Part shown: positions 1 to 10,230 of the stretch, one piece after another
Numbering within the stretch: position 1 is the first letter of the stretch
How the letters are laid out: each line of letters starts with the position of its first letter
Origin: Rhizophagus clarus
Taxonomy: Eukaryota; Glomeromycota; Glomeromycetes; Glomerales; Glomeraceae
Length of the DNA stretch: 64,000 nucleotides
NCBI GenBank assembly: GCA_015698045.1
Contig: BLAL01000079.1
Location: 434,001-498,000, forward strand
Direction: 5' to 3'
The notes under the pieces: generated by a model
Told to the model about the DNA's origin: nothing
What the model saw: the letters and a program-made list of their open reading frames with translations, nothing else
Databases searched by the model: none
Program-made: the position numbers and the translations under genes

Positions 1-1267
1 TCTCTATTGCAAAAATGTAAGTTTTAAAATTCTTCAAGAATAAATTAAAAAAACTAGTATAAAGAGAGATATACTTATCTTTGAAGCCTAGATATTGTTT
101 CTATACGATTAGAAATAGTTGCACATCTTGTATACCTTTGAATTTTTGAATAATCTTTATTGCTATACCATTTCAGTTTTGCAATTTTAAAACCACACTG
201 AATGATTTTTCAAACTTCAGATCTAAAATTTAATTAAAATTGGTACAGTTATAGATACTAATTAATAATCTTAATAGTCTATAATTTATTTAAGAGAATG
301 TACTTTTTTACAGGCAGATTTCCAAAAGATTGGCCATGATTGCACCAAATTTCAATATCCATTTCTTTCAAGTATTCTCATTAAAAAGACACTCAGATAC
401 TGGTACTGATTTCTTGTCCATTTCTTGAAGGGCCAGCTCGGAATCAAAAATTATTTCCTATTCATATTTTGTGACAATAACTGTTTATTATTTTTAATTT
501 CATTTAAATCAGATATAATATCCGAAGTTGTATCTTCATTTAATTTCATCTGAAAGATCACAGAATATATAAATGACTTTGCTATCAAAAAATAAATTTA
601 AAAGTCTTATAATTTTACCCATTTGCCGTACCGCACTGTACAAGATACCCCGTGTTAGTATAACCTAATTATTTACTTAACGTTGTTATTATGGTCAATT
701 CCAGGTTCCGGTCTAGTATCATTCGAAGGCATTTTGGAAATGTGCCTACATGTAGCAATGGAAATCTGTGCATTTTGTAGGAAAATTATGAAAGTTGCAG
801 TTTAGGGGTACTTCTACAAGTTTGATTTACATTTGCGTTCCTGAAAAATTTCACGACGAATTTGTGAAAAAAAATCAGTTACCTATTAGTACATTAGACG
901 ATATTGGTTTATGGGTAGTAAACTTAATAAACTTAATAATAGCTTAGACAGTAACGCGGAGTAGTGAGATGGAACTGCCATTTTTACTATGTAAAAGGTT
1001 CTAAGAGCCGGTGGGCATGAATTCTTCATTCCTCCCTTTAAACGTGATCTACCCAAGTCATTTTTAAATTAGTCAAGTCTATGGCTTTTTTTTTATTACT
1101 TTACAAAATAATATTATTATAAGATTTCACTTCGAATCTCTAATATCCTATGCATTGCGTTTTTATTTTACAAACTGCATTATAATATTTTTTATCAAAA
1201 TACATATTGATTGTTATCACACTTTCTAATAAGCATTAAAAGAATTGATTTTCATATATATAAAGAA
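1..1267. other. Gene-poor flank with decayed coding scraps
   Basis: No intact gene is seen here. The minus strand of about 330-490 reads as short protein-like stretches broken by stops, suggesting an old gene remnant that I cannot identify. Positions 951-1260 resemble the tail of another repeat copy near 17.5 kb (separate entry). Confidence 0.4.
951..1260 (+). repeat. Dispersed repeat tail, copy 1
   Basis: The stretch beginning GCGGAGTAGTGAGA and continuing through CCTCCCTTTAAACGTGATCTAC matches the sequence directly after the decayed ORF at 17044-17502. About 90 bp are strongly similar and the AT-rich DNA beyond (TTTTACAAAAT..ATTAT..AAGATTT) is more weakly alike. Here it lacks the upstream ORF, so it looks like a 3'-truncated or solo tail of the same multicopy family. 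Confidence 0.5.
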
Positions 1268-2932
1268 TTATTTGATCTCATTTCCTCCATTTTGGGGTTC
1301 TATAATTTCATCTGTTATTTGCGCGGTTGGTGGCGTTGAAAGCTCTATTGGAATTTCTAAAGGTTCTCGGTTAGAATGTTGATTATGGTTTACATTATTT
1401 TTGCCACTAGGAATGCTTGAGAATGAACTATGATGCTTACTTCCATAATTTTCTCCAGAAGATTTTAAATTAGACGGATGTTGATGTGAAGGCCCTTCAG
1501 CGATAGGAGAATATTCCTCCTGAATTATAGTATCCATGTGATCGGAAGTTGTTGCATCATTTTCATCAGCAGGGGTGAGATCAATTAGCTTAACACCAAA
1601 ATCATCAGCTTCTGTCTTAATGTATAATTCTACTGATTGGGACTGAAATGTAACAATATTTTTTCCCGGATGGTATGCAAATACATTCTTTTCCAATACT
1701 TCATCAGCTTCCTCATAATTATCGAAAAATTGTAAATATTCCATATATTTAAGCTCTTTGGTTGTTAATAAATAATTGATAATTTTGCACGCTACTTTAT
1801 GATATTTTTGTTTTGGGCAGATTTGTGCACTTTTAAGTTTACCCTCGGTAATTCTTGAGATTGCCCGTTTAATATCTATAGGAAAAGAGCTATGAAATTA
1901 ATAAATTAATCCAAAACAAAATTGCATAAACTCAAACTAATTCTTTACCCTTAAGTGTATTTCCAGCTAGAAATTCATCGGCAACAAGCTTTAGGTCAAT
2001 TATACGACCACCGACTAACTCATATAAGCTATTTGCTGTTGCTTCTTTGATATTGCGCTTGTTAACTAGATATTCCATCGACTCTTCTTTGGTAAGATCA
2101 CCAATTTCAATTGGTCGAACAGATGCTCGTGAGTAGGAAGAATTATCTGAATAGGAATTGCACAATAAGTCACCCATTTTTTAGAGAGAAAAAATAATGC
2201 CTATACTTACTTTTCATTATTTTTGGAATTGAGCTTTCACTACTGACAAATACTGCAATATATGTTCGGCTATCAGCATTATCTTTGGCACCATTTTGAA
2301 GGATACGAATGATTTCTGGATCTAATCGGCCAATGTTATCATACACAATAACCCCATAGGTCTACCATATTTAACTTTATATGTTTCAGCAGCATGTTGA
2401 AAAGCTTTCAAGGCCCTCACCCACTTCAGACTATTAGATTCATCTATTAAGAAAGAAATTAGGGTTAATTGAATATTATAAAAATGCAGTAATGGTATAA
2501 ACTCACTATCAGTACTACCTAATTTTTGTCTAAATTGATTATCAAGAGAGACATCCTCCTTAAATGCAAAGTTGATAGCTTTCCCAAATGCTTTGCCAAA
2601 ATTACTAACAATATAAGGGACATCAACATATATAATGCCATGACTAACTTCTTTTATTGCGATTCTAATCAGTATAGTTTTTCCAGTTCCATGCTCACCA
2701 CAAATTGTATAATAACATGCTTGATCTTTGTCTGGTTGAAAAATATTTTTGAGAAGATTTACAATTATAGGTCGAGGAATAAGTTTATCATCTGGAATGC
2801 TAATTTTAAGTTGAGTGCCTTCTTCTACAACTTTGATTAGATAAATATCATTGCGTTTATTTTGACAACAAGCGAGACAGAGATCTCCTGTGCAAAAAAA
2901 AACAATTATACCCAGTAAAATTATAATAATGC
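1268..2932 (-). pseudogene. P-loop ATPase of glomeromycete-expanded family, frameshifted
   Basis: Encodes a P-loop NTPase with a hydrophobic N-terminal segment (LGIIIILLGIIVFF) followed by a linker and a Walker A motif GEHGTGKT, then a YVDVP strand and the later conserved block IGDLTKEESMEYLV...LYELVGGRIIDLK. From memory this matches a large AAA/STAND-like ATPase family in Rhizophagus; its biochemical role is not known to me. Exons inferred on the minus strand: 2932-2507, 2443-2211, 2146-1949 and 1875-1268, separated by GT-AG introns of 63, 64 and 73 bp with matching phases. Exon 2 is out of frame by two bases at a run of four G (plus-strand 2352-2355): before it the frame reads KYGRP, after it VIVYDNIGRLDPEI. 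The first coding exon with the true start was not found; the only in-frame upstream start codon is GTG. It is therefore either a recent pseudogene or an intact gene with a homopolymer sequencing error. The C-terminal tail is Ser/His/Asn-rich. Confidence 0.75.
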
Positions 2933-3045
2933 CTAACACAAAAGAAGCCTACAAATAGTGGGAAGGTGATTAGAAATTTCAGCAATAGTTGAAAACAACA
3001 AATATACTTATACTATATAGTAGAAAAGCGAAGTAAACTTTTCAG

Positions 3046-3197
3046 AAGCGTGGAAGGATCAGATTGGAATTGGAAATATTGGTAAAGTATTTAGTAATGG
3101 CAAATTATCAATTGAAGAGAATGAGAAAATTTATCATCATAATTACATCATGATTGATGAATTACGCATCTGCCAAAATATCAAATTAGCTGCCTGA
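3046..3197 (+). pseudogene. Orphan 3'-terminal exon-like fragment
   Basis: After an acceptor-like CTTTTCAG there are about 50 open codons of ordinary protein composition (EAWKDQIGIGNIGKVFSNG..., then IEENEKIYHHNYIMIDELR) ending in TGA. No start codon or upstream exon is recognisable, so it looks like the last exon of a lost gene or of a transposon protein. I do not recognise the family. Confidence 0.35.
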
Positions 3198-3247
3198 CTG
3201 TACCAATAGAAACAAATCAATACAGCCTATACTAATTATTTACTATA

Positions 3248-3890
3248 CAGTCATCAGTTCTGCTAAAATCAGTGATTATATAAAATTTATATGATTTATG
3301 ATTTTGACTGAAATTAAATTCTAGTTAAAATTATAAATATTAAATTATGACTATATAAATTTTCTTAATAAAGGACCTTATATAATATTAAATAGTTATT
3401 AAATATACCAAAAATTTTATTATTGAAATTGTATGATTTGTCAAAATTATGATATCTGATCAAAGTTATTACTTATAACTGAAATTCAGTGATTATAGAA
3501 AGGTTTAATTAGACTGGTCTAACTTAATTTTTTGTTTAATATAACATAGAGGATCATAATCTGAAAAGAATATAAACATGACTAGAATTATAAAAATTTT
3601 GACTAGAATTATAATTAGAAATGTGCATATCATGTGATTTAAAAAAAAATTTTGTAATTCTGACTAAGAATCATAATTCTAATCTAAATTACATTCACAA
3701 TTTTTCTCCAATTTTTTAAAAACTAGAGGGAAGGGTTATGTTAAACAAAAAATTAAGTTGAATTGGCCTTATTAATAAAAATAATATATAGGTTAAAAGA
3801 TTTATAATGATAGTGATTATAATTAAATTATTATTATAGAAAAGTAATTTAATAATATTTAAATCAGTTTTATAAAATTGGATTCTTATA
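3248..3890. mobile_element. Decayed Tc1/mariner-like MITE, left end only
   Basis: Starts CAGTCATCAGTTCTGC directly after a TA dinucleotide and contains many GTGATTAT-type words. Its right portion (TTTTATAAAATTGGATTCTTAT) matches the interior of the complete element at 60960-61427, but the matching right terminus is missing. It abuts the reverse transcriptase fragment that starts near 3.9 kb. Confidence 0.4.
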
Positions 3891-3902
3891 AAAAAGTGTT
3901 AT

Positions 3903-4341
3903 TTGCAGACTCAAAAGAGAAGACACCTCTGTACCATTAAAAATATTCAACAACATCATAGAAGATGTGAGAAATAACAAAAAATCACTATATGTCATTA
4001 CGCAAGATTTAAAAAAGGCGTATGATTTTCTTCTGCTTATAGGTCTCTGTAAAGCTTTATTGTTTTTGAACATTTCTGATAACATTACCAACTGGATTAT
4101 TAATCTTTTTAATCACTGCTTTACAAAAATTATTACAGAATTCAGACTCACAAACAGGATTATAGCGAGTAATAGCATTGGCCAAGGTGATGTTATTTCT
4201 TTCTTACTGCAGCAAATTTTTTACGATCTGTTTTTAGTCACATTAGTATATAATGAATCTAATAGATACACTTTATAAGTGGATTAGCCAACCAATCTCG
4301 TAAATGTGATTGTACAATCTGAAGTTATCACTATACTAATG
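3903..4341 (+). pseudogene. LINE reverse transcriptase, palm segment (fragment 1 of 3)
   Basis: Translates to a reverse transcriptase core of non-LTR retrotransposon type: the stretch DVRNNKKSLYVITQDLKKAYD contains motif A (D-x3-AYD) and about 60 residues later GQGDVISFLLQ matches motif B (QGD..S..L). A stop occurs at 4276 and frameshifts are present, for example just before 3903. After a further frame change the sequence reads VNVIVQSEVITILM up to 4341, where a 4.65-kb transposon interrupts it. The catalytic motif C resumes at 8993, so this is one ancient LINE split by later insertions. Its 5' part (endonuclease, ORF1) is not present. Confidence 0.8.
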
Positions 4342-5425
4342 CACTGGTCAAAATCGATGCTATCAGGTACATATCGGGTACATATCGGCTACCTGATATG
4401 TACCTGATATGTGTGAAATATGTGTATGCTATTTAATAATACTACACATATCGGGTACCCGATATGTACCCGTCGGATGCAGAAAATTGGTGACATATAA
4501 TATACATATCAGGTACATTTCTCATACATATTGGGTAGTTAAATATCGGTTACATATCATAGATTTATTGGGTACCTGATATATTTTAAAAAAATATCGG
4601 ACAGATATTATACACTTATCAGATAGTGCTAATAAGTATCCTATATATACCTAATATGTATCCTATTTGTATTTGAAATATAAGCATAATTTCATAATTT
4701 TCACACATATCGGATAGCCGAAAAGTATAGCATTTATGGGGCATTAATAGTAGTAGATTTATAATTTAAATACAATTGTAATTTAAAAGTAATTTAATTT
4801 ATTTAATTGTAATTACTGAAAGTTTTATTTATATTTTCAATCGATAATAAAAAAAAATATTATACAAAAATATTATAAAAAAATTCACTAATCTTTACAC
4901 AAATTTACAATTAATGTTCACTTGTTTGCTTGTTTTCATTTCATTATATCTATTTAATTTAAAAGAAAGTAAAATGTTAGTAATAAAAGTGTTAGTATGA
5001 ATATTAGTAGAAGTGTTAGCAAAAGAAAAGAAACGTTAATAAAAAAATTTTTACATTAGAAAGTGTTAGTATTAATGTTAGTATGAAAGTTAGTAGAAAT
5101 AGAAAAGGAACGTCAATAAAAAAAAATATAAAGTATAAGTATTAATGTTAGTGTTAATGTTAGTAGAAGTGTTAGTAAAAGTAAGGAATAAAAAATGTTT
5201 AACAGTAGAACATTGTTAGTAGGAACATTAGTAGGAGGAACCACATTAGAAAAAAATATTAGTAAGAGTGTTAACAGAATGGAAAAAGAAATTTCAACAA
5301 AAAATGTACCTTTGTATTTATTTTTTAGAAAAACCAATAAAGTAAAAAACTCGATAGTAGAACATTGTTTAGGACGTTAGTGAGAAGAAATACATTGGAA
5401 AAATATATTAATAAGAGTGTTAAGA

Positions 5426-5834
5426 ATAACATAATAATGGGAAAAGAAATTTCAACAAAAAATATACCTTTATCTTTATTTTTTAGACAAAAATAATAAA
5501 GTAAAAATTTGAGAGAGAAAGAAAAAAGTTTTGAAAAAAAAAATGATAAATAAATAATTAAATCGTGATCGTGCAATCACATAATCAACAAAATTATCAA
5601 TTTTTATTGGTTATTTGGGTAATATTATAAATAACATAATAATGGGAAAAGAAATTTCAACAAAAAATATACCTTTATCTTTATTTTTTAGACAAAACAA
5701 TAAAGTAAAAATTTGAGAGAGAGAGAAAAAGTTTTTGAAAAAAAAAATACGATAAATAAATAATTAAATCATGATCGTGCAATCACATGATCAACAAAAT
5801 TATCAATTTTTATTGGTTATTTGGGTAATATTAT
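5426..5834. repeat. 205-bp tandem direct duplication
   Basis: Positions 5426-5630 and 5631-5834 are nearly identical, both beginning ATAACATAATAATGGGAAAA and ending in GGTTATTTGGGTAATATTATA, with a few indels and substitutions. It lies within the CACTA-like element. DNA to the left (4970-5400) consists of looser repeats of AGTGTTAGTAGAA-type words. Confidence 0.8.
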
Positions 5835-6599
5835 ATTCAGCCACATCAGCCACAAAATCGGTCACCTATTGAATGCACAAGTCAATATTAGCGAAAAAGC
5901 ACAAACTTGATTATTTACTATTCGTGCTCAACTTGAGTTGATAAAATTATTAAAAAATCACTGATTTTATTAAATTTATCAGAATTTTTATATCTAATTA
6001 AAGATGATTAAATTAAGTTTTACTACCGATTTCATTATAACGTTACCAACTTTTTTGTTAATCTTGGATATTTTATTTTGAATTTAAATTGTTCGCTCAA
6101 GATCTTTGTGTAATGTATTGTAGATCCGTAATTGTTTTATTTGTAGTCTATAATTGGCAAAAGCTTATTATAAACCAAAATAAAAAACACTATTTATTTA
6201 CGTATCTGTATTATTAGATTTTACCTTTTTTAGATTTGATATATAATTAAAAGAAGACCTTTATCTTGATTTTTTGGAATCACGATCATAACAATTGACT
6301 TTAGGTCGAGTTTAACTTGTTCATTGTGATTGATTGTATTGTAGATCTGTATCTGTATTATAATTAATATAAAGAAGACAGATCATAACAATCATGACAT
6401 ATTTGAGAAATTAGAACAATTTACGTAAATGTTCTTGAAGGGTAATTAATATAATAATACAAGGTGATAAAAAATTGTTTATAAAAAGAAGTTTCATCTT
6501 TTTTTTTTTCTTACAATAAATTTGTTGTTGTTATTTTTATTATATATTCTTTTTCTTAAAATTTGTTGCAGTTATTTTTTATTATTATATATTCTTTTT

Positions 6600-7212
6600 C
6601 TTAAAATGCCCGCAAATTGGATCGATGCAATAACTGAATATTTAATAAGATATAGGAGGTAAAAAATTAAATGAAAACTAATAAATAACTTTGATCATAT
6701 TCTAGTTTTTTTTTCTCTTACGTTTCCTGATCTAAAAATTAAATAAATAATGTAAAGGAGAAGGAACAACTACTACCATGACATATCCGGAAGGGACCAC
6801 TCCAAATTCTGGGAGAGCCTAACTCGAAGAATTTGGAGACGGTTCCACATGAGGTTCACTGGCCAACAGGTAGAAAGAAAGTGGAGAAACTTGGTCAGGA
6901 ATTTTAATGTTAGTAAAATAATAATAAATCATAAAAAAAAAAATAAAAAAAATAAAAAATTAATAGTATTAACATTTTTAGAATTTCTGTGAATAGAGGA
7001 ATAGTGCACAAAATGGAAGGTGATCCCAGGAAGGAGAAAGATATTATAGGCAGTTCCGCACAAGGTTTTGGGACAAATCTGGTAATTATTAAGAATTTTT
7101 TTAATTTACATTTAAGTTATTTAAGTTCTAAATTTATATATATTTCTTAGGGAACCACCACAGTCGTAGGCAGCGTAGAAATACTACGTATCAGTGGCCT
7201 CAGAATCTGTAA
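6600..7212 (+). other. Exon-like segments carried in the CACTA-like element
   Basis: Several blocks with higher GC content than their surroundings are bounded by good splice-like signals. Examples are ACCATGACATATCCGGAAGG... ending CCAACAG|GTAGAAAG, then TTTTTAG|AATTTCTGTG... ending ACAAATCTG|GTAATT, then TTTCTTAG|GGAACCACCAC. This suggests a captured, now decayed host gene fragment upstream of the repeat array. No protein family was recognised and frames are not continuous. Confidence 0.35.
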
Positions 7213-7879
7213 ATTATATTTTTTTATTTTTATTTTTTTTTTATTTTGTATTTTTTTTATATTTTATTTTTATTTTTATTTTTTATTTATATTTTTATAT
7301 TTTTATTATTTTTATTTTTTATCTTTTATTATCTTTTATTATTATTATTTTTTATTAAATATATATATATTTTATATAGTCATCTAATTATTATTTTAAT
7401 ATTTTTACTATTTTATAATTTGAAATTAAAAAATTCGACCTCAATTATAAGTAATTAAAGCTTATTATAATAAATTGCTTTTATTTAAACATTCATTTTT
7501 TTTTTTATTAAAATATTAATTAAATAAACAATCTGTCATCATATATTATATAATATATTGTAATGATGAAATGTCTCCAATAAATTTTTAAAAAAGGTAC
7601 ATTTAGGCGTAACAAATCTAATACCGCTGATTCTTCCAAAATGTTACTAAAATCTTTTCCATAGATCAAATTGAGAGAACTAATCTATCAATTTACAATA
7701 TAAAATCTTGAAATAATCTTTCACATTTTCAAAATACATGATCAAACTCATTTTTGCTAAACTGCCGAAACCTTTTGGCATTTACATGCAATAGTTTTGG
7801 CATTTTAATTTAATTTGAAGATCATTGATTATCATGATCAATCTATTTTTACGGTTTTCTAAACCATGATTTTTTTTTT

Positions 7880-8440
7880 ATTTTTTTTTAGGTTGCTGGA
7901 CTCCCAGACTTGGAATGTAAGTTGGAAGGGGTGGGGGAATTTTTTTTTAATATTAAAGAAACGTTACTAACGTTTTTTTATTTTTTTTAGGTTGCCAGTC
8001 TTCTTGGACGAACCAGACTTGGGAAATGTAAGTTGGAAAGGATGGTGATTTTTTTTTAATATTAAAGAAACGTTACTAACGTTTTTTTCTTTATTTTTTT
8101 AGGTTGCCGGCCTTTTTGGATGAACCAGACTTGGGAATATAAGTTAGAAAAGACGGGGGATTTTTTTTTTAATATTAAAGAAATGTTACTAATGTTTCTT
8201 TCTTTATTTTTTTAGGTTGCCGGCCTTCTTGGACAAACTGGACTTGGGAATGTAAGTTGGAAAGGGTGGTGATTTTTTTTTAATGTTAAAGAAACGTTAC
8301 TAACATTTCTTTCTTTATTTTTTTCAGATTGCTGGACTCCGGACTTGAAATGTAAGAAGGGAAGGAGGGATATTTTTTGAATATTAAAGAAACAGTTTTA
8401 ACGTTTCTTTTATTTATTTTAGGTTGCAGTTTCCCTTGTT
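7880..8440 (+). repeat. Tandem array of intron + mini-exon cassettes (array A)
   Basis: About five units of 100-125 bp. Each has T-rich tract-AG, a short exon-like core, GTAAGT (once ATAAGT, once GTAAGA), a palindrome AAAGAAACGTTACTAACGTT containing the branch-site consensus TACTAAC, and another T-rich tract-AG. Exon-like cores lie at 7892-7916, 7991-8027, 8103-8138, 8216-8251 and 8328-8351 (25, 37, 36, 36 and 24 nt). The clearest core translates as VAGLLGQTGLGN. The last acceptor is followed by DNA from 8423 onward. It lies inside the CACTA-like element. Confidence 0.75.
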
Positions 8441-8992
8441 CCTCTTGATCCTAACGTGATTACGATTAAGAAAAGTTTGAGCAAACTTTTCTTAAAATTG
8501 TATTATAAATGACTGTAACTTTTTTATTAATTTATTGTAATAAAATACATAATAAAATAAAAATATTAACAATAATAATTATACTTTTAAATACTTTATA
8601 AAAAATTTATAAACTTGATAATGCATTTAACAAATAAGACAATAAAAATTTTTTAACTACATTAAACGAATTAAAAATTTCTAAAAAGAAAAATCTATAA
8701 AGAAAGTAAACTCTAAAAAATTTTCTAATACGTTATATAATATGAAATCTAACGTATTAAAATTTGTATCACATATCAGGTACCTGATATGTGTAAGATA
8801 GAACTGTGCCCGATATATATTAAATAACATATCGGTGACCAATAGTTTAGATATCGGGGTCTTGGTAATTAGGCATATTTTGAAGTGTAATAAATCGGAT
8901 ACCCGATATGTAAAAATACCCGATATTTATCTGATTAGCCGCCGATATATAAGTTCCTGATATATACCCGATAGAATTGATTTTAACCAGTG

Positions 8993-9021
8993 ATGATAGC
9001 ATATATGGATGATACTATTTA
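8993..9021 (+). pseudogene. LINE reverse transcriptase, motif C (fragment 2 of 3)
   Basis: The 29 bp between two transposons read MIAYMDDTIY when completed across the second insertion. YMDD is the catalytic motif C of reverse transcriptase. It follows fragment 1 in the same frame once the CACTA-like element is removed, and continues into fragment 3 once the hAT-like element is removed. Confidence 0.8.
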
Positions 9022-10065
9022 TAGGGTTCTGCAAAAAATCTGATCAGATTATAGTATTATAATCTGCAGATCAGATTTGAATTCCAAATTTGAATCTGAA
9101 ATTCAGATTCAGATTTGAAATTGTATAATCTGAATCTGTCAAATTGAATTCAGATCAGATCTGCCAGATCTGGATCAGATTATAAGATCTGTTAATCCAG
9201 GCATTTTTGTTTATAAAATTGCAAAGAAAACGCCAGAACAGATAATTCTGGCATTTTATATATATGAAGTTGCAAAAGAAATGCCAGAACAGATGGTTCC
9301 AGCGTTTTTTACATATCAAGTTGCAAAAAACAAATAACAGAACAGGCGATTCTGCGTTTTTATTTATAAAATTTTTAAAAAAATGCCAGAACAGAACTGC
9401 GACCTATTAAACACGCTAAAACGGCAGTCTTTCATATTATTTTATGAAAAAAAATGCTGAAATTGGCATTTTTTTTTGAATAGCACTGTTTATTAATAGA
9501 AAAAACGTTAAATTATTTTTTATTAAAACGATTTTAAAAAAAACTGTTAAAGTTGTTTTTTCATTAAAATGATTTAAAAAAAATGTAAAATCATTTTTTT
9601 TTATTAAACGATTTTAAAAAAGCATAAAATTGTTTTTTCATTAAAACGATTTTAAAAAGAACTGTTAAAGTCATTCTTTCATTAAAACGATTTTTAAAAA
9701 AAACGTAAAATCATTTTTTTTTATTAAACGATTTTAAAAAAGTATAAAATTGTTTTTTTATTAAAATGATTTTAAAAAAAACTGTTAAAAATCATTTTTT
9801 ATTAAAACGATTTTAAAAAAGCGTAAAATCATTTTTTTTTATTGTTATCTAAATCTGAATTTGGTTGGATTCAGATCAGATTTAGGTCGGATTCAGATCA
9901 AACTCAAATCGGATCCAGATTTTAAATTTAGGTCTGCGAATCAGATTCAGATTTCAAATATATATCTGAATTACAGATCCAGATTTAAAATTGATAGATC
10001 TGGATCTATCAAATCAGATTTAAATCTGGTAAAATCTGATCTGATCTGATCTGTGCAGAACCCTA
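9022..10065. mobile_element. hAT-like non-autonomous element, copy 1
   Basis: Bounded by TAGGGTTCTGCA and its inverse TGCAGAACCCTA, with an imperfect 8-bp duplication ACTATTTA / ACCATTTA (9014-9021, 10066-10073). Eight-base duplications and TAGGG-type ends fit the hAT superfamily. Structure from left: subterminal zone dense in CAGATCTG/GATCAGAT words in both orientations; a block of about 50-bp repeats (GCCAGAACAGATNNTTCTGG..., 9200-9480); a satellite of about 40 bp whose units are self-complementary (AAAACGATTTT / AAAATCGTTTT, 9500-9845); and a right subterminal GATCAGAT zone. There is no transposase ORF. It is inserted in the LINE directly after the YMDD motif. Confidence 0.8.
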
Positions 10066-10230
10066 ACCATTTATACTAATTCAGATCTAATCGCTTTTTA
10101 GAAATCAATAGACCTGGCATCAGAATTTTATACTATCAATGATATTTTTATCAATAGTAAAAAAACAGGTTTTTTAATTATTAATGATATTGGAAAAGTT
10201 ATATCAGTTCAAATTTGTAGTGATCTATAA
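10066..10230 (+). pseudogene. LINE reverse transcriptase, post-motif C (fragment 3 of 3)
   Basis: Continues the reverse transcriptase after YMDD: TNSDLIAF, a TAG stop, then KSIDLASEFYTINDIFINSK, KTGFLIIND. This matches the region of non-LTR reverse transcriptases after motif C, where a helix precedes an N-x-KT-type motif. Coding similarity fades near 10230. Confidence 0.7.

Larger units (their letters stand above)
4342..8992. mobile_element. CACTA-like (EnSpm/CMC) DNA transposon, apparently non-autonomous
   Basis: Ends are inverted: CACTGGTCAAAATCGATGCT at the left, and the right end read in reverse is CACTGGTTAAAATCAATTCT. The flanking 3-bp duplication is ATG (4339-4341 and 8993-8995). Both subterminal zones are packed with words such as ACATATCGGGTAC and TACCTGATATG in both orientations (4360-4730 and 8768-8980). 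CACTG termini, a 3-bp duplication and subterminal repeats are known traits of the CACTA superfamily. No transposase was recognised. Inside are a 205-bp direct duplication, exon-like segments around 6.7-7.2 kb and an intron/mini-exon tandem array at 7880-8440. Removing the element plus one ATG joins the two reverse transcriptase fragments in frame (ILM|IAYMDD), which fixes the boundaries. Confidence 0.8.

Noticed and set aside
5113..5576. Several small ORFs on both strands (74, 61 and 83 aa)
   Set aside because: They follow the AGTGTTAGTAG-type repeats and the 205-bp duplication inside the CACTA-like element; Leu/Phe-rich translations are caused by composition.
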